Program-made: the position numbers and the translations under genes
Shown: positions 22,401-35,885 of the stretch, one piece after another
Layout of the letters: the number at the start of each line of letters is the position of its first letter
How positions within the stretch are numbered: position 1 is the first letter of the stretch
Notes under the pieces: model-generated
What the model saw: the letters and a program-made list of their open reading frames with translations, nothing else
Told to the model about the DNA's origin: nothing
The model's database searches: none
Assembly: GCF_019925205.1 (NCBI RefSeq)
Contig: NC_083560.1
Coordinates: 50,638,270-50,702,269, forward strand
From: Metopolophium dirhodum
Lineage: Eukaryota > Arthropoda > Insecta > Hemiptera > Aphididae
Direction of reading: 5' to 3'
DNA: 64,000 nt

Positions 22401-25400
22401 CTTCCCATAAAACATTAATTTACCCCACTACTTATGCGAAATAGCATATGATCATAGTAATAACTTGACTAATTATAAGTAATTTATTAGTTTATGTTAA
22501 ATTTGTTTACCTTTTGAATAGTCAAATTACATCTAGTATTTGAATCATTGGGATCGGACGAAGGGTTCAATTTATATCTAAAATATGTTTTTTCTTTTGG
22601 AAAAGATGCCTGCGGTAAGATACATTTTAAATTTTCCTAGAAAAATAGAAGTGATTATATGATACAACTCTGTACTTTGTGTACAATAATGCTTCAATAC
22701 CAATGTATAATTTGTACTTTTTGAAGTCATTGGAGCTATTCCAGTACTTATCAAGTCATTAGTGCATTCATTCAGAAACAGTAGAGAAATAACGAAGAAA
22801 TCCGTTACAGGAGCTATCACCTTGATGTCCAACCCTTTTTTAAATATTTAAAATAAAAATTATATATTTTTTAATTTACATGTGAGTCATGAAACCGATA
22901 TTTGTATATTATATTATATTATATTATACTATAGACTGCACTTTTTGTCGTTGGACCAAGACTAATTTGTTCATGATAATTGACATTTGAAAATGTCTTA
23001 AGAAAACAGTTGTATTACCAACTATTAATAATCAGCTCTTTTATATTGATGCATAAATGGTCATCAATTTTGGATCATCAAATTAGCAATGCTCTATGGC
23101 TTATCTAAAGTTTAGTGAATTAATTAATAGTTTTACGTAAAATAAGACTGGAATAAATATATAATTTTGTGTAAGAAAAGAGGTATCCTTATTAAAATGA
23201 TTGAATTTTTTTGTGCTTCAACAGATTTCCGTTTTTTTTTTATTAAAACAAAAAAAAACCAGTTGATATTATGTATTGTTACTCATTGGTTAAATACTAC
23301 TTATTATTCTAATTTTTTTAAAAATATTTTGTTGCGATGTAGTTATGCGTCATACTGTAAATAGTGTGCAGCTAATATAATATCATTATTGGAGGGTAGT
23401 ATACTAGTAAAACTAGTAAAGCTGTGTCATCCTCAAATATGGCTATCATTTTATTCAAATACAATTTTATCGATATTTAAAGGAAAAGAAATCTATGGTT
23501 ATAACGACAAAAGATACATCCTATATATAGTACATATATTTAAGACTTGAGTTTATACACACTTAACCTTTTATTTTTATAAATCATATTAATTAACATA
23601 GATACTCACAAGGTATCACTGGAGCGGTAAACTGATCCACTAGAAATGTTCCTGATACTTCGATACCAATTTCCAATTGAGGAAAAGACGTTTTCATCAC
23701 CTCAAGATATTTTTTTAAATTTTCAGAATATCCTGGAAATTCTATGGCATATTTCTAACCAGAGAAAATTGTTAAAATAAATATTAGTTTAATTTTTTTT
23801 TATGGAATATTATAAGTTTTGATAGCTGAAAAGCGTTCTGTTCTCGGTCATTAAATTACAAATATATAGTTTATGAAAAAATTAAACAAAAAAATTTCAA
23901 AGTACTTTAATCCATTTAAAATGTTAAGTGTATAATTAATAATATTAAAAATTATAATGTTTATTAAGGGGATTCCATACCGTGATTTTCTGCTTTTGTC
24001 TAACACACGCGCGACATAGGATTTTTGACGGATTCTTTGCCAAACATATCAATTGATCTAATGAAGTGCTTCTCCAAAAATTTAAATACAAAAATGTTTA
24101 AATACTCTTTTTTAATATGACGTTTTCTGAAATTTGGGGGATAGTATCAAAAATGTAGGAAAATTGATTTCAAGTAGACTTGACGACGAATTCAAATCTG
24201 TTTTCAGAATTCTTATCGCTTCAATAGATCAATTGGAATGTCTGTCAAAAACATGTCTAAAATACTATGTCACGCGTGTGTTAGACAAAAACAGAAAATC
24301 ACGGTATCGATTCCCCTTAATAAATGAGTAAGTTAATCTATCAATGGTAGATTATATTATAATTTATGAGTTATAAACGTATAGCCCGTCATGATATCAA
24401 TAATCAATGAATATTGAATAATGATTTAAACACAATAGTGTAGGTACAATAAAATTAAGTTTATAATATATTTGAACAAAATAATTGATAAGTTCTATAT
24501 ATTTTCATAATATATTCTATCAAAGTTTGATTTAATATTATACAATTTATTTTATTCATGCTATGGAGATTCTGCGAGAATTGTAAAATTAATTTTGATT
24601 GTATAACAAAAAATAATTAAAATGTAACTATATAATATATATTTAGATACCTACATATCTCAGCTTGAATACCCTACAGTCAAAATTAGAACATATGCTT
24701 TTATTAATTAAAAAATTTAAAGTAAATATGTTGTTACGCCATTCTCGAAAGCTGTTAGAATAAGACCAGTGATTCCTGGATGTTCGTCCAAAAAGGCCTT
24801 TAAGCCTTTCATTTCATCTAATGAGTTGGTTCCTCCATTACAAGCTTCGCAAGCAAGCATTTGAGTCCATTCCGATTGAGTCATGTGGCCGTAGTATACA
24901 TATGTAGGCCTCTTAGCCTTCAATATTTTGTCTAAATTGTCTATTTAAATTACAAAGTACATAAATACATGATAATATATTAAAATCTTTAATATCAAGT
25001 AGATAATATAATTGTGTTATTCTATTATCTAGACTTTAGAGTCTAATTGAATGACTATACATTAACTTGTTCAAGATTGGATTAACCATTAAGCAATATA
25101 ATATTATAAATTATAATCCCGTACCTAATTAGGTCACTAACCTAAAAGGGGGACATCACATCAATTTTGGAATGAACTTAATTAATTATCTTAGATTCTG
25201 AGCGGTGTGATGAACCTAGTGGTTTTACAATGGTGATTATTTATTTTTATTTTTTATTCCGTATACAAAATTTCTACCAGAAAGAGTACTTCGATTTCAT
25301 TATATATTTTTTGTCTATTAGAAAAGTGGATCAAAATGATACTTTAAAAAGGTCATTTTTCGATATTCTCAATAGTTATTTAATGTCACGGGAAAAAACC

Positions 25401-28400
25401 ACTGACAAATTACGAAAAACTGCTAAAAACAGGATTTTTATTTCTAACGCTTTGTTTATCACCATAGAAACGAACAAAAATAATAATACTATAATATTAA
25501 TTCAACTTACAGACTATAATATATAATAACAATATAATATATTCAGATTGATAAACTGTCTTCACTCAGAATCGATTTTCTTATATAATGATATTATATC
25601 ATTGAATTCAAATTTAATACAATCCATTATACAGTGACCCACTTATGACATATTGTAGAACAGAATGGCCAAGGCTGGGCATTAACGAGTTAAAAGTTAA
25701 AATTAAGTTAAAACGTTATGTTAATTTACTAGTTACTTTTTTTGTTCAATATAACCTTTAACTTAATAAGTTACTTTTTTTCAAGATTAACGTGTTAAGT
25801 TTAAGTTAATTTTAGTTCAAAATTTTTTAAATTAAGTTAATTTTTGTCTGAAGAATAATGCAAATGTTTGAATGAGTTTTTACTTTGATGTATCATTTTA
25901 AACTTCTCCAGTAATTTTCTCGAGCGTAAAAAAAAACTATCTAATAAACCATATTATGTTTCTGGAATTTTTTATTTTTCAAATTAGCAAATTTTAACTT
26001 TACACTAGGTTAAGTTACTTCTTTTTTCAAAGTTGACTTTTAACTTAACGAGTTAACCAAAAAAAATACGAGTAACTTTTAACTTAACTTACCGAGTTAA
26101 AAAAAATCGTTAACTCGCCCAGCCTCGAGAATGACATCCAATAACCTTCTTTTGTTTTTAAATCTACGTTTATAAAAATATTTTATTAATTTATGATGTA
26201 CAAAAGGTTTCTTACCATAACTACCATAACTATTAGGCTGTTTAGGCCATTACGCATGATAGCGTTTTTGAAAAAGTGGCATAAAATCGTATCTAAATCC
26301 AAAAATTTGTATCTAGTTTGCACACGGATCAGTGATTTATTTACTACGAATGCGCTAACGTGGACGGATCAAGGACTATGTGCTCTGTCGGAACGCGTTT
26401 CGGACTGAGCATGATAAAAGTGTGACTGCTATAGGAACGTATTCCATAACTGGTATAATATGTTACGTATCGTAATTTGTAACAACCAACCCTCTAAGTC
26501 CAACAATTTGAGTTTGTATTTCGCTTAACTCTACTGCTCTTGATCCGTTAGCCGTTCGTTCAAGGTAGGTAGGTAATAGTTTCACCGCTTATTGAAACAA
26601 ATTTATTAGGTCCACCGTTTTCGACTAATTTTAGCCTAACTATAATATTTTTTTACTAGAAAATGTCTATGCTTCGACGATGGTATTATATTAATTATTG
26701 TAACATTGTTATTGACAGTAAATTACTTGCCAAACATATTTTATTTGATTAATTTTATTGTTACACAACTATTGGTAATTGTTATAATTCATAGGTACCT
26801 ACTCTACCAATGTAAACGCATTTCTAGTATGACCGTGGCTACACGAGGGACCATGATGTACCTACATCAATGTACAAAATAATACGATTCTTGATTTTCC
26901 CAATGTCGATTATGCTTCTTCCGAATTGTTTTAACTTAAAAATGGGCTTATGGGCCCATTAGCCCATTCTTAAGGAAGAAAGTGTACCTACCACTGATCG
27001 CTCATTTTCACAGTCGAACAACGATGGAACAGAACTAGATATACGCCGATATTCTACGTACAATACATTTCGAAGAGATTATAAAAGACTGCAGTTACAA
27101 ACGGTGAATAAAAAATGTCAAATCTAAATTAAATTAAAACTTGAAATGCAATTAATTCAGTTTTTTGTGTTGGCAATTGTTTATTCATCGGAATACATAA
27201 TTTTTAAATCAGTACCTATTAAATTATTATTATTTCATTACATACATTAGGGCAATCACATTTTTCAGTACTCCTCAAAGTACTGTCTCATCCAGCCTTT
27301 AATCTTGTTTAAAACAGAATTGTTACATTATTGAGTTCTTTGTTTTCCAATCTCGACTTCATAATTGAAGGTCCCGGTGCAATAACCAAATATGTCCACA
27401 TTTTTTTCAAAAATAACATTTAAATAAGAAATATTCAGAAAAAAAGTCTCTATCGATTGGTGCAGTAAATAGTGTTGAAATAAAATAATAAAAACTGATT
27501 TTTAAATATCTATTATGTGCAATTACCGCATATTATATATGTGATATGTCCGGATATATCTGTTAAAACATTATATATCCATTTTTTTTTTCATTGGGTG
27601 AATGAACCAAATACGTTTGGACATAACTGGTTTTTGCTCCCAACACTTCTATTCAAATTTTGATATTGGCATGATCATAAAATTTAAACATAGGGAATGG
27701 GTTTAATCAATGTATCTTATTGTTAAAAAATAATAACACCACGATTTTAATTTTTGGTTCATTTACCAATTTTTAGATAGATAGTTTTTTATGTTTAAAA
27801 AAATGTACGTTCTTGGATTTTGCACCGGGGTCTTCATATTATCTACATGCAAGTATACAACTACAGATTATATGAAAATAATTTCATGTAATCTTTGACA
27901 CTACATTGTCTAATTTTCGTACAATCAGCCCCAAAAATTTAAGTTTAGTTATAATGTTTATACATTTTAAACGTCGTAACTATTCGACTTTAAATATTAT
28001 ATTATATATATATGTTAATTTTAGTAATATTAGTAATATTACCTATAACTCTTTTTGCATGTGTGCACGCGCAAGGATCACCATAAACATGATAGTTTAA
28101 ATCCACGAAAACCCCATCGTAAATTATAGATGTGCAAGCGTCTGGTATGGATGAAATGTCGACTTCCAGTAAACCACATTCCGCATTCATAAAACCAGGA
28201 TGATTGCAGGCTGCTATTCCAGGGCCTGAAAATAAACTCATATTTTATACCATATATTATGTAACGATTATCGTCATCGACATCGTACATTACTCCCTAC
28301 GTTGAGCACGGCTAATATGCTGAGTGTTAGTAATGACAAATGTGTATATATATATGAAATATATATTATGCTGACGCGATGTTTAGCTCACATCGTGTAA

Positions 28401-31400
28401 ATAACCGACCTGGACGCCTGGCGGGAGTCAGTTATGATAGAGTCTACGGTGAGGTAGTCGATAGAATATAGTCGGCGGTTGATAGTTGGATGGTCAAGAA
28501 TGAAGAGTCATAGTCGGTGGTCGATAGAGGAACTTGAGGACTGACAACGACCTGAAGAGGACCTGCGGACGACCAGCTCAACCCACATTTGGACATCGGC
28601 ACCCACGACACACCATGGTCCGATCGGTAGCCCGGAGTTATAATTTATAAGTATACTTTCAATGTTGTAACTTGTAGTAAATAATAATAATATATCAATA
28701 ACAGATATATATATATTATATATATATACATTACGTTGAGTACTTGCTTCACATAAGGTAACCCTGATCCCTAGTAATTATATCACACACCGAGGTCGAG
28801 TCTCCGAGACCTCGTTAATATAAACAGAATGACACCGGAACGGGTAAGAGCCCAGGTGAAGAGGAGACGTTACAGTTGGTGGAGGCACCCGTCCCTGGAG
28901 TCCCGATTTTTTTTTGGAAATTATATTTTGTTTTTTCTCGAGAAAAATTTCGATTCTAAGGTACACCCCTTGTGTTGTGATATTATTGTTGGGTGTCATG
29001 TGAATCTTATGTGAAGTTATTGGCCTAATAATTCTTAACGGATGTCAAATTTTATATTAAACGAAATACTAATAATCAGATTGCTTAAGTAACAAAATTA
29101 AATATTTTATTTTTTAATGAACACTTTAATTCAGAAATAAATGCAACAGAATTGATCGGCATATTACGACAAATCGATGAGATTAATTTAGGAGATTTTT
29201 TTGACAATTCGAAATTTGGAAAGATACCTTTATCGACTAAGTTAGTTAAAAAATTTACGCTTTGCACATTATACGAGGTCGAATGTTTAAGTAAAGATGA
29301 ATTCAATGCACTAACACCAGTAGAAAAAAAATTTGAATTCATAATATCACAGAAAACGGTATCGTGGATACTTTTGTTAGATAAATCTAAAGTAGTCGGT
29401 TTTTTAAAATTTTGTAACATACATTGTGAAGAATCGTCAACCCTCTTACACTTAAGGGAACTCGCGAAATCAGCAATAAAAACTTTTAGAGTTGGACTTC
29501 TTGATACCGAAGATAAAGATAATTATAACGATAGTACTGCAGATCTTACCTTTAATGAAAATAAGTTATCATTAGATTTCAATAATAGCCAGAAAAATCA
29601 TTGTGAAAAAAATATTAGCGAACCAGACTCACAGGTAGAATTAGAAAATAAGGGTACCGATACGGTTGGACCTAAAGACGTGGCCCAACAGTTAGAAAAT
29701 CTCTTAATAGACCAATCACTTTCACCAATTAAAAATACTGAGCAACCGAATAATTTAAAATTTGAATCTGTAGAGGTAAATCAAAATAATAAATTGGACG
29801 CTAGTTCAAAAATTGATAATATAGTTAAATCAAATACGAAAAATAAAATGGCAAGACCTCAACAATTTGTACCTAATATTTTCAACGGTTCGGGCGATGA
29901 ATGCGTTTTAGAATTTTTCGAGTACTTTAACGTGGTAGCTACTGCTAATGAGTGGTCTCCGCAAATAAAACTAACTTATTTGCCATTATATTTAAAAAAT
30001 TCCGCTTATAAATTATACAAGACATTAATAATTAATAACTTATATCCGACTTTTGATGAAATAGAACAAATATTTAAGGAAACATTTGCATCGCCGGCTA
30101 GGAATCGTATGTTAAGAAACAAATTACGAAATAAAAAATTAAAATCGACAGAAACAATATCGGAGTTCTTAGCAGATATTTTATACTTAATCAGTCAAAC
30201 AAATTTCACCATTCCTGAGACCGAGAAAATTGATATAATATTAGAGGCACTTACACCAGAATATTATAACACCGTAACTATTATGAATAATGACACTTTA
30301 GACAACTTGGAAATTAATTTAAAGAAAATAGAAAATTCGAAGTTGATGCACACAGATTTTCAAAATATAAGTTCTGTAAATATTGACACTCTTAGGAAAG
30401 AAAATGAATTTTTAAAATCTAAATTAAATAATATTAACAATGGTAATAGAAATTTTAACCAGAAAAAGAAATTTAATAATAATATGCATGTGAATAGTCC
30501 TAGCCCATATTACAATCTTCAAAATAATCCAAACAATGCATTCAATAATAATATGTGCAATTACGCCCCATGCAATAATAACAATAATAGTTATAGTAAT
30601 CAAAAACAGAATTTAAATAATTCATTTAATCCAAACAACAATTTTAGTAATCAAAACTATCACCCAAACAATACTTTTTATCCAAATAATAATTACAACA
30701 CAAATAATGAAATTAGACCGAATCAATATATAGATCCTAATAAACACTTCCATCGAAAAAATACATATAACCCTCCAAATCATTTTAATAGTAATAATGG
30801 CTATACACAACCAAAGTGGAATTATAGGTATAAAAATAGGCCTAACCAAAAAAGTCAGCAATATTATAAAAATAATGTGTATAATAGTAATCAAGGTGCA
30901 AATTTTAACGAACAAAACGTAGGCCAAAATTATCAAAATCCATCGCATGCTACAAATGGTATCAGTCAAAATAATGTAGACGTAAATAACGTGATGAATC
31001 AGCACACTATCGGTCAGGTGCCTGATAATGATACACATAATTTGAATAAAACATATTTTCATAATAATCAAAAAAACTGGTTAGACTCCCTCTGTGCCAG
31101 CAAAAAAATTCTAACAATAACATTTCTAGTACAACATTGTTGGAAACAATAATAGCAAAAAAAATATAAAAATGACGAAACCTTATTTCCAATTCCAAAA
31201 CAATTAAAAAACTTAAAAATTAACGATAAGCATATTGAAATTGATATTAATAAAAACACTGACATAGACGATTATAATACAGATAGTTTATTCAATGAAA
31301 AAAAAGTAGCAGTCATGAGTGACCATAATATTCATCACGAATTCGCAAGTAAAAATTCAGTAACTGTTGAACAGCAAAAAAATAATGACAATACGATACA

Positions 31401-34400
31401 AAAATGTATAACGACGTGTAATCCGACCTCGCTTCCGGCAGCATTCGAACCAGGTCAAAGACTTGAGGTAGTAGACAAAATTGAAAACATAGAACATAAT
31501 TTTGTAATAGACACAGGGGCCACTCCGTCTATAATTAATGCTGACAATTTACCAGTAGGAATCACTCCAAAGGCAATCGATTGCGTAAAGCTAATTACGG
31601 CAAACGGTTCCGATTTAGAACTACTTGGTATTATTAATACAGTTGTTGTGTTCGAAAATATTAAATTCCCTATTAAATGCATGGTAGTTAGGAACTTAGT
31701 TGGACCTAGTTTAATAGGTACAAACTTTTTAGAATTATATCAAGCCAAAATAAATTTTGTTAATAATGTTCGCAATAGTTACAGTTGTTCTAGCATTGGT
31801 ATCGATACCTAGAACGCAGACAGAATTTTTAACTACAAACACTTTAAACGATAAATTAAATATATGACACTTAAAACTTGCTGTGTTACCAGACTTTGTT
31901 TGGAAACAAATAAAAAATATAAAATTGTACGCTCAGTGAACTTAAGTTTGAATGAAGGACATTAGTTTACGGAAAAATCGGGTCATGAATAAAAATGGCT
32001 TATGTTAACTAAAATGTTCAAATGCACTCGATTTCAAAAAAATTTATATTCGAACTGCACTCGATCTGATCAATAACTTTATTTCAAAGCTTAACAAATG
32101 TAGAAAAAACCTACCTATATATATTTTTAAATTATTATTTTAAAATCGTAACTTTATAGTATCTATTTAAATTGTAAATATTTATTAATTAAAAAAAAAC
32201 AATTCAATTTAGATTCTGAACGGATCGATAAATGTATTTTTTTACAATGATGTGTGTTTTTTTTGTGTCTGGGGTATCTTTTTAGGGCAGTAAAATTACA
32301 TACATTTTAAACTTTGAGGGTGGTTTCAGATAAAAACTGAATCTAATTGATATTTTAAGAGTTTAAAATTAAAATATTCTTGATACAATGCAAAATTGCA
32401 AAGTAACTGGAACAAAATAAAAAATAAATTGTGGAAAAACGAGAATTTTTACGCAAAAATTGCAGTATTTGACTTAATCGTTTTTATTTTGTTTGGTATA
32501 CCTAACTCAAAAACGATTAACTCTAGTCTAGTTACTTGAATTACTCAGCAAATATTTAAATGGAGTAAGAAATGGTATAATTTTCTAAATATTTTTGAGC
32601 AATTTATATTTAAAAAATGTATTTTTTAGTTTTAGGTTTTTAACCAAGTTTAGAACACATTTATCCCTTTTGTGTTCGTCCAGCGTCCTTCCAGCATCCG
32701 TCCGACTCCGTATTAGTTACCAGGACGTAATTACAATTTTTGATATTAAGTTATTTATTTATGAATTGTATGTGGAATTATTATTCGTTGCGTTGTATTA
32801 AAAAAGGTTTAGAAACCTGGGATTTAGCACGCTAGCAGAGTGAGCTTTCGAAACTAGTTTTTCTATAAATGTCAGTATAAAAATTTCCCAAGTCAAAAAG
32901 TTTTAACATTTAATACAAGATTCCTCATCAGCTGTTTTTATTGATAATTAGCTGTACCCCCACAGGCGTTAAAAAATTATTTTTTAGGTAAATATTTATG
33001 GAATATTAAATTTTTATAGCTAAGGATTAAAAGTTAAATTCAAGGTAGGTATGTTTTTTATAGATATTTTAAGTTAACATTTGGACGAAATAGTTTTAAC
33101 GATCTTAGTTATTTTGTTGTAATTTAAAAATAAAATCGTGTGTACTTCCATGAAACTTTTAACGTATATTATTTTATATTTTATACACACAACGTAACTG
33201 CAATGTTTTCGGAAAAAAATTATCAACTTAACATAATACTATAATAAAAATATTAATTACTTTAATAGCAATTTAAATATATATCATAAAATATACGTCT
33301 TAATATTATATAGACTGATGGTCTATTTTGGAACAGAATCGTTTTTCGTTTGCAATGACTTATCAATTATCTTTGAATTAAAATTGAACAAATATAGGTA
33401 CATTAAACTATTAAAGTGACTTTATCTTCAATGAAGAAGTTCACTCGTAATCTACCTACTGTACAACAGAGTACCTACTTTCTACCTTATTATACTATTG
33501 AGTATTGTTTATCAATTTTTAAAAATAAAAACATTTTTATACAATTATTTTTGAATAAAATTGAAAGTTAAAATTATATGTGATTACTAATTTATTTTTA
33601 TAATAAAAACAATAAACTTAGAAATTACATACCTATACAAGTTGTTCTTTCGAGCGTCGATTGATATTGGATATTAAATAGGTTATAAGTAGATAATAAT
33701 CAAAACGACTGAAATTCTATCATTATCCTTTTTACCATTTGTTCAATGCGCTAACCTATTACCGACAAATGGGCTGACATCTGGCTGTAGTGTATTGGTG
33801 TATACCTACGTTAGTGCGCTCTATGTCCTAAATTTACTATTTATGTTGAATGTAATAATATAACAACATAAGAAAATTAGTTGAGGATTTTAATAGGGGT
33901 ATCACAATAATTAAGGCAGTCCAATTTTTTTTTATTGTCAGGCACCTATTTCTTTATCTTAGTAACTATATATATATTATGTAAGTACGAATGGGTTGAA
34001 GGGTTAAAAATCTAATGTATAAAAGAATCAAAAATTTGAAAAGTTGTAAAATATTATATATTATATACACATTACTTTTTAATTAACATTTTCAGTTTTT
34101 ATTTCGAATTATCTATGATTTGTGAATAAATAATTGGGAAATGTAGCAAATAAAAAATTATTTGAAATACATAGTTACTGTTTTTTTTTTTTAACTAAGC
34201 ATTAGATGTCAAATTTTGACTAAAATCTAAAAATCATGAAAATTTACAAATTATTTTGAAGTTAATAATTCATGATTTTCTTTTAACAACTATGATAAAA
34301 AGTTTGATACAAGATCTCTATCATAACATGTTTATACTAGAATTTTAAAAATGTAAAAGCGTTAAGCCATTTATTAAATTTTTTTTGAACGTTGCAAGTT

Positions 34401-34923
34401 TAAATATTAACGAAATAGGTAAGATAGTTGTATTAAGTATAAACAAGGTATAAACCATCAACGTAATAATTATATAATATTATATCCTCAATGTATTTCT
34501 GTTATAAGTCAAAATATATCGACTGTAGAAACTTTAAATATTCCACTATATAGGAAGTAGATACCTACTGAAATTATCATTTCCTATATACAATGAAATA
34601 TTAAAATGCTTTTTAAAATTTTAAGTATAACCATCTTTTAAATTAATTAACAATTTAACAATTATATTAATATTTACAAACAAGTATAAAGTATATTTAA
34701 GTGAACCTAAAAACAAATTATAAAATCTTACATACAGAATACTAATGTATGTATACAACAGCATATTTACAAAAAAGTCAAATACGTTTGCAGACATTTA
34801 ATTAATATTTTTTTTTTAATAAACTATTTAAACAGAAAGCTCACCTTTTTTAGCTTGTGATTGTGTTTGTACTGTTAAGATAAGAATATTACTAATTAAA
34901 AGTAAAGAATTGTAAAAGTTCAT
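19474..34923 (-). CDS. Secreted GH18-like protein, catalytically dead, array copy 2
   Basis: Eight exons, minus strand: 34923-34845, 28225-28043, 24940-24738, 23754-23610, 22834-22701, 22636-22511, 19770-19705, 19641-19474; 1104 nt, 367 residues, with the same lengths and phases as copy 1. The mature protein differs from copy 1 in clusters. The exon 2 end reads CACTHAKRV instead of CACRNEKKV. Exon 5 reads VISLLFLNE instead of VIFLMYLND, and exon 6 reads DPNDSNTRCN. Adjoining introns are almost identical. The catalytic GH18 strand is again replaced (GITGLILTAFENG). Intron 1 contains the truncated Gypsy-type element and the hAT excision footprint; introns 2 and 3 share copy 1's insertions. Every splice site is canonical and no stop is seen, so the gene looks intact. 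Function unknown. Confidence 0.82.
20155..20920 (+). repeat. Dispersed repeat with GATTCTGAGCG ends, in intron 6 of copy 2
   Basis: Starts TTAGATTCTGAGCGAAGCGA and ends TTTTCACTCAGAATCG, so the ends are short inverted repeats. The interior has ACAATGATGTGTG, ACGGGAATTTTTACGCAAAA and CTGTTTACGGACATTGTCAG. This is the most complete single member in the window. No coding capacity; a non-autonomous DNA element is the simplest reading. Confidence 0.65.
21297..22250 (+). repeat. Second GATTCTGAG-ended repeat in intron 6 of copy 2
   Basis: Counterpart of 4045-5000 in copy 1, nearly identical. It begins AGATTCTGAGTGGAGCAATG. The right boundary is uncertain. Confidence 0.5.
23968..24316. mobile_element. 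TTAA-flanked foldback MITE, in intron 3 of copy 2
   Basis: 349-bp counterpart of 6589-6936 with the same GGGGATTCC termini and TTAA on both sides (23964-23967, 24317-24320). The right arm has diverged more (for example AAAACATGTCTAAAATACTA), so the arms no longer match perfectly. Confidence 0.82.
25038..27991. mobile_element. 2.9 kb insertion filling intron 2 of copy 2
   Basis: Counterpart of 7667-10543, flanked by TAGACTTT (25030-25037) and the diverged TCGACTTT (27984-27991). Much of it is identical to copy 1. It includes a GATTCTGAGCGG...CACTCAGAATCG repeat (about 25195-25575), slightly fuller than in copy 1, and the GGCTGGGC MITE at about 25672-26132. No coding region is supported. Confidence 0.55.
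28260..28874 (+). mobile_element. 5' LTR of a Gypsy-type retrotransposon
   Basis: Starts TGTAACG and ends CGTTACA, a perfect 7-bp inverted pair as expected at LTR ends. It begins exactly where array copies 1 and 2 stop aligning (after ACCATATATTA). TGGTGGAGGCACCC follows at about 28877, in primer-binding-site position. It contains AT-rich TATA stretches near 28690-28730. No matching 3' LTR is present in the window, because the element is truncated. Confidence 0.75.
29087..31152 (+). pseudogene. Gag of a Gypsy-type retrotransposon with an Asn-rich tail (truncated element)
   Basis: An open frame with no obvious ATG until 29848 (MARPQQF); the frame is open from about 29087. The central part has retrotransposon Gag features (NIFNGSG...FFEYFNVVATANEW, then FKETFASPARNRMLRNKLRN and SEFLADILYLISQTN). 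From about 30420 to 31070 the protein is dominated by Asn with Tyr, Pro and Gln. I see no CCHC zinc knuckle. It ends after an apparent frameshift near 31090-31110. Gag would form the particle that packages element RNA. Reverse transcriptase and integrase are missing downstream. Confidence 0.75.
31315..31812 (+). pseudogene. Retroviral-type aspartic protease, 3' truncated
   Basis: Contains the active-site motif FVIDTGATPSI followed by LITANGSDLELLG and LVGPSLIGTNFLELY, the usual flap and C-terminal motifs of retrotransposon proteases. It is in the same frame as the Gag region but separated by stops. The coding similarity stops at about 31800, where the sequence becomes ordinary array-intron DNA (ATCGATACCTAGAACGCAGA), so the last codons of this frame are host sequence. 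RT, RNase H and integrase have been deleted. Confidence 0.8.
32521..32533. other. hAT MITE excision footprint
   Basis: CTCTAGTCTAGTT equals two copies of the 8-bp target CTCTAGTT that flanks the MITE of copy 1 (11680 and 12075) after loss of about three bases at the junction. Flanks on both sides match copy 1 closely. Confidence 0.8.
33384..33545. repeat. Dispersed-repeat segment present in copy 2 but not copy 1
   Basis: Contains CTACCTACTGTACAACAGAGT, shortened here to its repeat-like core TACTGTACAACAGAG, a relative of the TACTGTACAGCAGAGTGACA block of the dispersed family. In copy 1 the flanks join near 12905, suggesting that copy lost this part between short ATTAAAATTGAA repeats. Confidence 0.45.
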
Positions 34924-35885
34924 TTTTATTAATTGTGTATAATATTATAAAGATTTAAATTTTTATTCGCAGATACCGTCGGAGTTATTAATACTTATTT
35001 AAGTACCTACACCATAAAAAAGCTGTTTATAAATTATAATAAACTAATATGTATCATATATTCTGCTAGTAATGTGTTTTTAATAAATTAGTGTACATTT
35101 TATTGATTATATAATGTTTACATTAATGACATTAAAGTTATTTGCACAACAAATATCAAGCGTGCTTTTATACAGTTGCACACATAAATACATGTTGCAT
35201 TACAAACATTTTTTGTATTTCAATTGAATGCTGACAGTTTACAAGCTTTATATTTAGTAATTGATAACTATAGAGAGAATATTTATGACTCAAAAAACAG
35301 TTTAAGCCTAAAATACACTGTATAATTATTTTTTTCAACCTCAAAGATATACCTACTAATGTAGTAATATAGGTTTGTATTCACCTACTATGCTGTGTTC
35401 GCAATTTACCATATGTAAGTTCACTATCTGTTAATATACTGTTCAAATAGGTAACCATAAGTGAGTCTTACTGGAAACTATTGAAGCACAAAAATACAGG
35501 CTAGTAAGAATATGGCCAATTGTGGGAGGAGTTAAACCTAATGGATCATCACCTTCCCCCCCGTGAGTACGACAATGCCATCATTAGCTTGTAGCTACAT
35601 TGTATAAACCTATGTACGTATATACAAACAAACCACTATTTGAATAAAAAAAAATAAAATGACACCATAAAATGTCTCAATCAAATTCTGCATAAATTGT
35701 ATACAAAATAAAAATATAATTTCGAAATAAGTATTTGCTTTTTGAGATAATTTAGCTTCTTAGCGATCGTTTTTGGAACAATCGCAGTTTATATTACGTA
35801 TAATATTATTATATATTATATTTTGGAAGCAATGCTTCAACATCACAGGTCATTAGTCTAGAGTAAAATTAAATACAAAAAAATA
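34924..35885. other. 5' flank of copy 2 and intergenic DNA
   Basis: 34924-35470 repeats the conserved upstream block almost exactly as at 16704-17250. At 35475 the sequence jumps from CTTACTGGA to AACTATTGAAG, so 455 bp including the G20 tract seen at 17662 are missing. The rest matches 17710-18115. No gene. Confidence 0.6.

Noticed and set aside
28001..28241. ORF starting MSLFSGPGIAACN as a complete small protein (also 10554-10793)
   Set aside because: The upstream MSLFS is intron read-through across the AG acceptor; the real sequence is exon 2, phase 1.
30622..31071. 149-residue minus-strand ORF rich in Ile and Val
   Set aside because: Antisense shadow of the Asn-rich Gag tail.
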